Positions 20,115 through 24,719 of a stretch of 24,719 bases of DNA are shown piece after piece. Source of the stretch: a virus; IMG/VR virus record IMGVR_UViG_3300042459_000794, positions 1 to 24,719 of that record, one strand, 5' to 3'. A program made the translations under genes and the position numbers. The notes beneath the pieces are model-generated. The model saw only the letters and a list, made by a program, of their open reading frames with translations, made no database searches and was not told where the DNA came from. The stretch's first letter is position 1; each line of letters opens with the position of its first letter.

Positions 20115-20482
20115 TCTTTTCTACCCTTGGTTAATTTAGCCCGTACAGCCTCATTCATTATCTCAATTTCGTTTAGTACTTGCATAGCATTTATAACTGA
20201 ATCTAGCGAAGTGTGATTTTGCTCACTCAACTGCAATTTGTCTTGAACATACTCGATCGCTAGCTTCATTGTCTTTGGTATCTCCTTAGTCCATTCCTTG
20301 GTCTTGTTGTAAAGAGCCAACCTATATTCACGTTGCAAATCTTTGTCAGTTTCCAGCAACTTCCGATAATTAGAAATTGTCCGAGGATGGCAACTGAAAG
20401 TTACCGCAACTTTTTTGTCATCACTAAAAGCGGCTTCGGCAAGTATTAACGCGGCGCGATAGCGATCAAGTCTGTTTCCCAT
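20111..20482 (-). CDS. Helix-turn-helix protein, possible small terminase (123 aa)
   Basis: I chose the ATG at 20482; the upstream in-frame start at 20509 is TTG. The N-terminal part (ALILAEAAFSDDKKVAVTFS then CHPRTISNYRKLLETDKDLQ) is a helix-turn-helix that recalls the DNA-binding domain of small terminase subunits. A central helix follows (EYRLALYNKTKEWTKEIPKT), then a C-terminal oligomerisation-like helix. TerS binds the packaging site and hands DNA to TerL, and no other TerS is seen here. It is well away from TerL. It could equally be a regulator. It overlaps the CopG-like gene end by 17 bases. Confidence 0.45.
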   Translation of the reverse strand: MGNRLDRYRAALILAEAAFSDDKKVAVTFSCHPRTISNYRKLLETDKDLQREYRLALYNKTKEWTKEIPKTMKLAIEYVQDKLQLSEQNHTSLDSVINAMQVLNEIEIMNEAVRAKLTKGRKE

Positions 20483-20717
20483 TTTTCTGTTTTGGGCGCG
20501 ATCGCACAATCAATTCTAAGTCGTATATTCTTCTTTCTATTTCTGCATACCTTAGCTGGATTGGTATTTGCTCAGGTTGCTCCAAGTATTTAGCGATCGC
20601 AGCTTGAATAACCGCAGTGCGGTCAACACCCAATAACCTAGCATTTACATCCACTCCGTTAACTAAAGTCTGCGGAAGCCGTGCATGTATCTGCGTTCTA
20701 GTAGAATTATTTTCCAC
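20466..20717 (-). CDS. CopG/ribbon-helix-helix-like DNA-binding protein (83 aa)
   Basis: The N-terminus has a ribbon-helix-helix pattern: strand RTQIHARLP (residues 7-15), then two helices (QTLVNGVDVNARLLGV and RTAVIQAAIAKYLEQ). Residues 48-75 are an additional helix with basic residues. Such dimers bind palindromic operators or act in partition and copy control. It is the first gene of a small minus-strand unit with the putative TerS and a membrane protein, and a GTTCTAGTAG word covers codons near its start (20695). Confidence 0.7.
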   Translation of the reverse strand: MENNSTRTQIHARLPQTLVNGVDVNARLLGVDRTAVIQAAIAKYLEQPEQIPIQLRYAEIERRIYDLELIVRSRPKQKNGKQT

Positions 20718-20809
20718 TCGATCCTATTTCGATTACAAACAATTACTGATATTCTAGGTCATGTAAAGAACCAACTACCTAGCGATATTACGTTTCTCCA
20801 GCGTAAAAT

Positions 20810-20852
20810 AAGCGTCAATTCTTTTTGCGAGTAGAAGAATTGACGCTTTTTT
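20810..20852 (+). terminator. Intrinsic terminator, plus orientation
   Basis: AAGCGTCAATTCTT (20810-20823) and AAGAATTGACGCTT (20835-20848) are perfect 14-bp arms, and a T run follows to 20852. No plus-strand gene is upstream within the spacer, so it may end an unrecognised small RNA, or stop antisense transcription into the ATPase operon. Confidence 0.65.
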
Positions 20853-20910
20853 GTTGGATAATTATTTAAGGCCTAAAAACCTTTTGCTAGAAGAATTAGA
20901 TCCCATTGTT

Positions 20911-20945
20911 AAACGACTTGTGCCGCAATACGCAAGTCGTTTTTT
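20911..20945 (+). terminator. Second hairpin terminator before the ATPase gene end
   Basis: AAACGACTTG (20911-20920) and CAAGTCGTTT (20933-20942) form a perfect 10-bp stem followed by TTT. On the minus strand it lies directly after the stop of the ATPase gene (20944), so it can serve as that operon's terminator, though the T run is better on the plus strand. Confidence 0.6.
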
Positions 20946-21858
20946 ATATGATTAATGCTGGTGTATTCCCGACAATGCAGGGGCGATCGCACCCATGCAA
21001 AAATTGATTATCTTGTTTGGTTAATAAACCTGAACTTACTAAAGATTTTGAATACTCTAATGCAAACTTGCCGCCACGTACCATCGTGATACTGCTCAAT
21101 AAATCGGATCTTCCTTCCATGTCAAGAGCAGCCACATTACCCTCTTGAATGAGAAACCAAAATCTAATTCTATTCGATCGCCCATCACGAATAATTCTAG
21201 CTATGTACTTGTCGGTAATGCCTTTTATGCCTTGGACAATGCTTGGATAATCAGAAAAAACCACATTTAGCGGAGTCTTTGGTTCAAGACTTAACATTCT
21301 AGATTCGTTGCGATCGCTTACTTCTACTAGAACACTTTCAATTTCAGTTGTGTCGTAACCATTGCAAACTATCCTTGCCTGTGGGCAATGCGATCGCCAT
21401 ATCTCAGGCTCTTTAATCAAACATGCAATTATCTCACCATCGGCTTGAGAAATTAACTTAGATGAGTTGTAGTCCTTTCCCCATCCTGAAGGGCAGAAAA
21501 ATGCTGTATGTGGATATAGCGATCGCTTCTCTTCTTTGACCAAATCGGTTAAGTCAAACAGCTTAGATGGCTTTGCTATATGCACTGGTACGCAGTCAAG
21601 ATCTCTATTCAAAGATGGAGTTCTTAGCGGCGCGGCTCGTTTCGCTAAAGTCACACGAGGACATGGAGTATCTGGGAAAGCCTCTTCAATTAAGAGAGCA
21701 ACAAGTTTTCTTTGATCTTCAATCGCCATTGAATCCCAATGCTCAAGAAAATCATAGGGCTTGCCCTGCTTATAGCAAGCGACAAAAGCTTGCCTTTCGT
21801 ACCATTTAATAACGTCGTCAGGCAAGCTTAAAAATTCTGCTAGCGGATCGTCTTTCAT
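20944..21858 (-). CDS. HerA/FtsK-like ATPase with altered P-loop (304 aa)
   Basis: The region TAFFCPSGWGKDYNSSKLIS (residues 118-137) is in P-loop position, but the usual GK(S/T) reads GKD, so ATP binding may be changed or lost. A likely Walker B is LNVVFSDYPS (198-206). Later segments KYIARIIRDGRSNRIRFWFL, QEGNVAALDMEGRSDLLSSI and RGGKFALEYSKSL match the order of HerA/FtsK/TraD-type pumps (sensor Q, D-x-x-G-x-S-D-L). These move DNA or protein in conjugation, filamentous-phage and packaging systems. It heads toward four membrane or coiled-coil genes and is ATGA-coupled to the nearest (21855). Confidence 0.55.
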   Translation of the reverse strand: MKDDPLAEFLSLPDDVIKWYERQAFVACYKQGKPYDFLEHWDSMAIEDQRKLVALLIEEAFPDTPCPRVTLAKRAAPLRTPSLNRDLDCVPVHIAKPSKLFDLTDLVKEEKRSLYPHTAFFCPSGWGKDYNSSKLISQADGEIIACLIKEPEIWRSHCPQARIVCNGYDTTEIESVLVEVSDRNESRMLSLEPKTPLNVVFSDYPSIVQGIKGITDKYIARIIRDGRSNRIRFWFLIQEGNVAALDMEGRSDLLSSITMVRGGKFALEYSKSLVSSGLLTKQDNQFLHGCDRPCIVGNTPALII

Positions 21859-22250
21859 CTGACACCTGTAGCAGTTTGAATTGCTTGAAACAAATAGCCC
21901 GACAAATTAATGCTTTGAACTATCACAAATCCCCATCCTAGCCAGCCAAGATTTAGAAAAGGCTTAATCCAAAACATCATTACCACCATATAAATACTGG
22001 GAACCCAAACACGATAAGGCGATATGACTCTGGTTCCCACGTTGCGCTCTAGCCAAAGCCACAGCAAGCCGATAATTGCAACTATAAAAATGATAGTTGC
22101 TAGTTTTTGAAGGAATGCGATCGCCTTGTCATCAATCAGAGTTCCTTTGATAAATCGATCTTGCTGCGGCTGTGCTGCTTCAGTCGGAGTAGAAGCAGAG
22201 TTAGCCATCTTTGCTCTTAGCTGTTCTTTTAATTCTGCTGCTGTTGCCAT
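21855..22250 (-). CDS. Membrane protein with about three spans (131 aa)
   Basis: A soluble N-terminus (MATAAELKEQLRAKMANSAS...) is followed by hydrophobic segments LATIIFIVAIIGLLWLWLE (about 50-68), VPSIYMVVMMFWIKPFL (82-98) and GWLGWGFVIVQSINLSGYLF (101-120). It is ATGA-coupled to the ATPase gene and starts on the last base of the stop of the 39-aa membrane gene. A membrane partner or channel for the ATPase is a reasonable guess. Confidence 0.65.
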   Translation of the reverse strand: MATAAELKEQLRAKMANSASTPTEAAQPQQDRFIKGTLIDDKAIAFLQKLATIIFIVAIIGLLWLWLERNVGTRVISPYRVWVPSIYMVVMMFWIKPFLNLGWLGWGFVIVQSINLSGYLFQAIQTATGVR

Positions 22251-22369
22251 TAATTCACCCTCTCGGATTTTTCAATATGGCGCAACTGATTGTTGTAATC
22301 AGGAGAAATCAAATGAGTGATTGCCAAAAAAACTACTCCAGAAATCACAAAATATATAATTCCTTTCAT
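22250..22369 (-). CDS. 39-aa single-span membrane peptide
   Basis: An open frame of 40 codons begins at the ATG complementary to 22367-22369. A strong ribosome site, GGAGG, lies about five bases upstream. The protein starts MKGIIYFVISGVVFLAITHL (one span) and continues with a charged C-terminus (RHIEKSERVN). It shares bases with both neighbours (TAATG at each end), so it is an integral part of the operon. Function unknown; small one-span peptides in such operons often are subunits or regulators. Confidence 0.65.
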   Translation of the reverse strand: MKGIIYFVISGVVFLAITHLISPDYNNQLRHIEKSERVN

Positions 22370-22986
22370 TACACACCTCCAAATTCCTTTGCTGGTAAAG
22401 GTTGTCTTGGTTGATTAGGAAGGCAAATAACTTCAATACCACATGTCAGCAAGTCTAGATTCTTGGAAGCGGGAACGGGCTGCTTCTCCACTCTAAGACT
22501 CATCAGGGTTAAAGCCCCAATAATGGCAATAGAACAAACTGCCATGCCTGTTAATGGATCAAATCCAAAAAAACGCCCAGACTGCTTAGATAATTCCTTT
22601 GCACCTTGAGCCTTTTCTTCGGCGCGGACAACACTAATTGCAAGATCTTGAGTTTTCTCCAATGCTTTCTCAGCAGCTAATTTTGTTTCCATTAGAAGCT
22701 TTTGAGCATAGTTATTGTGAATAGAATCAATCTCTTGACGATGCTTGATATCTTTAATCTCGTCGTTTACAAGGCTGAATCCGTGGGCTACAGTTTTTTG
22801 CAATTTCAATTGAGCAATTTCCAAAGCATCTTGTCGCGCCGCTAATTTCGACACACCCGATTGCAACGACTCAATTACTGAATCGATGATCTGGTCATCA
22901 CACTGCATTTGCGGCGGTAAAGATTCCATGATCTCAGCAGCTTCTGCTAGAACGATCGCATCATCTTTAGGCATCATCATCACCAT
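22369..22986 (-). CDS. Coiled-coil membrane protein (205 aa)
   Basis: I start at the MVMMMPKDD methionines (22986); a start at 23043 would add 19 residues and overlap the upstream gene by 77 bases. Residues 35-135 are a long coiled-coil region (LQSGVSKLAARQDALEIAQL, AQKLLMETKLAAEKALEKTQ). A hydrophobic segment follows (MAVCSIAIIGALTLMSL), and the C-terminal part has two cysteines (CGIEVICLP) and a proline-rich end. It is likely anchored in the membrane with the coil on one side, a layout found in transport or morphogenesis proteins. Confidence 0.6.
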   Translation of the reverse strand: MVMMMPKDDAIVLAEAAEIMESLPPQMQCDDQIIDSVIESLQSGVSKLAARQDALEIAQLKLQKTVAHGFSLVNDEIKDIKHRQEIDSIHNNYAQKLLMETKLAAEKALEKTQDLAISVVRAEEKAQGAKELSKQSGRFFGFDPLTGMAVCSIAIIGALTLMSLRVEKQPVPASKNLDLLTCGIEVICLPNQPRQPLPAKEFGGV

Positions 22987-23281
22987 AGAAAAGGGCTCGG
23001 ATATTCGATTGAGATTCTGATGGTGGAAGCGATCGCACTTCATAAGTTGCAGATTTTAAAGCAGTTGAACTTGATGAAATCTCAGACTTTATAAAATCGG
23101 CAACTTCTAACTTGCCATGATGGTAGCCAGCTAAAACCGCTCTACCTTCAGCGATCGCCATTTGGCGACCAATCTCAAACTTTGCAGTTAAATCCAAGTC
23201 CATATCAAGAGCTTGATCGGCTTCTTGCTTAACTTGCTTAGCGGATTTACCCTTCTTGACGGCTTGCCTTACATCATTCAT
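22967..23281 (-). CDS. Hypothetical protein (104 aa)
   Basis: It starts MNDVRQAVKKGKSAKQVKQE, with a basic helical N-terminus and a middle helix (DLTAKFEIGRQMAIAEGRAV). The C-terminus is polar and serine-rich. It overlaps the downstream coiled-coil gene and is ATGA-coupled with 23278. No motif is recognisable. The tight overlaps on both sides support a common operon function with the ATPase genes. Confidence 0.6.
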   Translation of the reverse strand: MNDVRQAVKKGKSAKQVKQEADQALDMDLDLTAKFEIGRQMAIAEGRAVLAGYHHGKLEVADFIKSEISSSSTALKSATYEVRSLPPSESQSNIRALFYGDDDA

Positions 23282-23604
23282 AAAAGTTCAACCTCGTATT
23301 TCATATTTTCTAGAATCAATTGAGTTGCCTTTCGGGAATATTCAGCAATTCCGTCAGGCAATCGCGGAGTTAAATCGTCTAAGCAATACCCTTTGATTGG
23401 ATAATTTGCCCAGTCATGCAGCTTCAGTTCTTGGATTGATATCTGAACCAGTCTTTGTTGCGATCGCCTACTCAAATCTGGATATTGAAAAACAATAATT
23501 TCAGCAATGTAGGCAGTACAAAACCATGGCCAGTCAATCAATTCAATCCGCTTCTTTTGCCGAAGAGGGGGCGGCGTAGGATGTGCAGATTTAAGTTTGT
23601 TCAT
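23278..23604 (-). CDS. Hypothetical protein, first gene of the ATPase operon (108 aa)
   Basis: It starts MNKLKSAHPTPPPLRQKKRI, with a proline/basic N-terminus, then helices (CTAYIAEIIVFQYPDLSRRS, QRLVQISIQELKLHD) and a predicted C-terminal helix (EYSRKATQLILENMKYEVEL). No family is recognised. It is first in the minus-strand operon reading to 20944; upstream lie palindromes at 23628-23665 that are good operator candidates. Confidence 0.6.
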   Translation of the reverse strand: MNKLKSAHPTPPPLRQKKRIELIDWPWFCTAYIAEIIVFQYPDLSRRSQQRLVQISIQELKLHDWANYPIKGYCLDDLTPRLPDGIAEYSRKATQLILENMKYEVELL

Positions 23605-23619
23605 AGGCGCGAATAGTTA

Positions 23620-23796
23620 CGAATATTCGTTTTAGTTCGGGCGAAATGTTGCGAACGTTCGCGAATACATAGGAATTTAATACAGTATTAATAGGCTGTC
23701 AATACTAATCTGTATGTATTTTGTATTGCTTTTCTATGCTTTAACCATCAAAGCTATACAGTGCTAAACTCATAGGGATTTAATACAGTGCTGTAT
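23620..23796. promoter_or_regulatory. Divergent regulatory region with palindromes and ATACAGT boxes
   Basis: It separates the minus-strand ATPase operon from the plus-strand CopG-like gene. It contains CGAATATTCG (about 23620-23630), the perfect 12-base palindrome GCGAACGTTCGC (about 23652-23663), and ATACAGT boxes in AATACAGTATT (about 23681), TATACAGTGCT (about 23756) and AATACAGTGCTGTAT (about 23782). The last overlaps the CopG-like start. CATAGG(A/G)ATTTAATACAGT occurs twice. This is consistent with autoregulation by the ribbon-helix-helix protein. Confidence 0.55.
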
Positions 23797-23985
23797 ATGT
23801 CTAAAGCTTTTAATATTTCTTTGCCCGATAAATGGTCAGAGTTGGTTAGCGAGATTTCTAGCCATACAGGCGAATCTATGGCTTCTATTATTCAAAGAGC
23901 TACGATCGCTTATCTTGAAAATGCGATCGCCACGGGATTAATTAATAAGTTGCGCAGTGAGTCAGACGTAGATAAATCTGAATAG
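23797..23985 (+). CDS. CopG/ribbon-helix-helix-like regulator (62 aa)
   Basis: The ATG at 23797 (MSKAFNISLPDKWSELVSEI) is preferred to an upstream GTG at 23788. A short strand (AFNISLP) is followed by two helices (WSELVSEISSHTG and SMASIIQRATIAYLEN), the ribbon-helix-helix layout. Such dimers often repress their own promoter; the ATACAGT boxes overlap the start. It is similar in kind to the protein at 20466. The stop runs into the GTTCTAGTAG word (23985). Confidence 0.65.
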   Translation: MSKAFNISLPDKWSELVSEISSHTGESMASIIQRATIAYLENAIATGLINKLRSESDVDKSE

Positions 23986-23994
23986 TTCTAGTAG

Positions 23995-24055
23995 TAAATT
24001 GCAATTTAAGAAGATTCTGGGCGTTCCCCTACGGGTCGGGCTGTCCACTACCAAT
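23995..24055. other. Non-coding spacer before the long inverted repeats
   Basis: After AAGATTCTGG, a GC-rich phrase with CCCCTACGGG and TCGGGCTGTCC stands out from the AT-rich surroundings. No convincing gene is seen. Confidence 0.35.
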
Positions 24056-24158
24056 CGAGGAGGACTGAAAAGCAAGAAAATCAGGGGATGCAGCGTCTCC
24101 CTTACCGCCCATCGAGCCACTGCATCCCCTGATTTTCTAAAGCCTTTCAATCCTCACG
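24056..24158. repeat. Very long inverted repeat (18-bp perfect, ~38-bp extended arms)
   Basis: GAAAATCAGGGGATGCAG (24076-24093) and its exact complement (24120-24137) form an 18-bp stem; with mismatches the arms extend to 24056-24093 and 24120-24158. The 26-base loop reads CGTCTCC...GAGCCA. It looks like a stable structural RNA, the end of a lost mobile element, or a replication/packaging site. No transposase is present. Confidence 0.75.
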
Positions 24159-24242
24159 ATTCCGTTCCCATCCCTAACGCAAGTAGTTAAGGTTTTCAGT
24201 TTCTGCTTCAGTTAAATATTGAGCATATGTGCCACTGATACA

Positions 24243-24293
24243 GTCGGTTAAGTTGTCTCATAAAAGCCCTAGGTATCGACAAACTTAACCGAC
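24243..24293. repeat. Inverted repeat related to the 178-bp unit
   Basis: GTCGGTTAAGTTGTC (24243-24257) pairs with GACAAACTTAACCGAC (24278-24293), one bulged base. The 13-mer GTTAAGTTGTCTC (24247-24259) also occurs in every 178-bp repeat unit (for example 103-115), linking this hairpin to the array. Confidence 0.75.
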
Positions 24294-24335
24294 CGTCTCA
24301 GCTACCACCAGCCTGTAATTTTGCCGTCAATGAGT

Positions 24336-24397
24336 CTAGGCTAGGGGCGAGAATATATATCTGTTAATGCGATCGCAATTTACCGCCCCTAGCCTAG
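24336..24397. repeat. 14-bp perfect inverted repeat with AT-rich loop
   Basis: CTAGGCTAGGGGCG (24336-24349) and CGCCCCTAGCCTAG (24384-24397) pair perfectly around a mostly A/T loop with a HIP1 site. It is the last hairpin before the 178-bp array begins at 24415. Confidence 0.8.
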
Positions 24398-24414
24398 CCA
24401 CACCGACTAGATCC

Positions 24415-24719
24415 CACTTTGACCACTGCTCTCGTGAATCGAACCCCTTGCAGTCGGTTAGATAGCGTCAGTTGCTTGCATGTACGGGGTCCGATTCACT
24501 CGAGGCAAGTTACAAAGTTAAGTTGTCTCGGTAGAGGTGAAGCGTTCGCTTCACGAGGGATCTCTATACTGCGCCCCGTTGGTAGAGTTTTGCACTTTGA
24601 CCACTGCTCTCGTGAATCGAACCCCTTGCAGTCGGTTAGATAGCGTCAGTTGCTTGCATGTACGGGGTCCGATTCACTCGAGGCAAGTTACAAAGTTAAG
24701 TTGTCTCGGTAGAGGTGAA
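24415..24719. repeat. 178-bp tandem repeat array, right part
   Basis: 24415-24592 equal 1-178, and 24593-24719 repeat the start of the unit. Through 24710 they match 1-296, but 24711-24719 continue as a full unit where the left end breaks off at 297. The array therefore has at least three copies if the ends join. This is the evidence for a circular or terminally repetitive molecule. Confidence 0.9.

Noticed and set aside
23962-24190. Overlapping 62-63 aa ORFs in the hairpin region
   Set aside because: Both frames exist on opposite strands over the same inverted repeat, a symmetry effect of the palindrome.

Overview
The window reads as a nearly complete, probably circular extrachromosomal element of a cyanobacterium. 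The host signal is the HIP1 octamer GCGATCGC, which occurs dozens of times in genes and spacers on both strands. The first 296 bases recur at 24415-24710 as part of a 178-bp tandem repeat. The natural reading is a circle whose ends fall in an unresolved repeat array. I see no integrase, no ParA, and no rRNA, tRNA or CRISPR.

Layout. (1) 24000-24719 and 1-900: non-coding, built from the 178-bp array, seven long inverted repeats and a G-tract repeat. It looks like an origin, packaging or partition region. (2) 906-1657: two divergent small genes on one 36-bp palindromic promoter; the plus-strand gene looks like a tiny 2OG-Fe(II) oxygenase. (3) 1917-9296, plus strand: an early or replication operon. 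It has many small unknown genes separated by HIP1 hairpins, a RecT/Bet-like annealase, an HTH protein, a winged-helix replication initiator carrying iterons inside its own gene, SH3-like small proteins, and a cytosine-C5 methyltransferase nested wholly inside another long gene. (4) 9593-18207: a head module on both strands: portal (-), head-tail connector (+), SWIM-zinc structural protein (+), large terminase (-), a small fibre-associated protein (-), fibre (-), jelly-roll decoration protein (-), zinc-ribbon protein (-), major capsid protein (-) and prohead protease (+). (5) 18204-20717: small membrane proteins that could be holins, a SAM methyltransferase like those linked to DNA phosphorothioation, a helix-turn-helix protein that could be the small terminase, and a CopG-like protein. 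(6) 20944-23604, minus strand: a tight operon with a HerA/FtsK-like ATPase whose P-loop is altered, plus membrane and coiled-coil proteins. (7) 23797-23985: a second CopG-like regulator with its operators.

How it may work: the initiator opens the iteron origin in its own gene, the annealase processes DNA, the methyltransferases protect it, and TerL, portal, capsid protein and protease make and fill a head. No tail tube, tape measure, sheath, baseplate, endolysin or integrase is recognisable. The element is therefore either a phage-plasmid with very divergent tail and lysis genes, or a capsid-forming satellite that borrows tails and lysis from a helper phage. The second idea is inference. The features with most novelty are the nested methyltransferase gene, the lambda-O-style origin, the head-without-tail gene content, and a 10-base word (GTTCTAGTAG) present 16 times.
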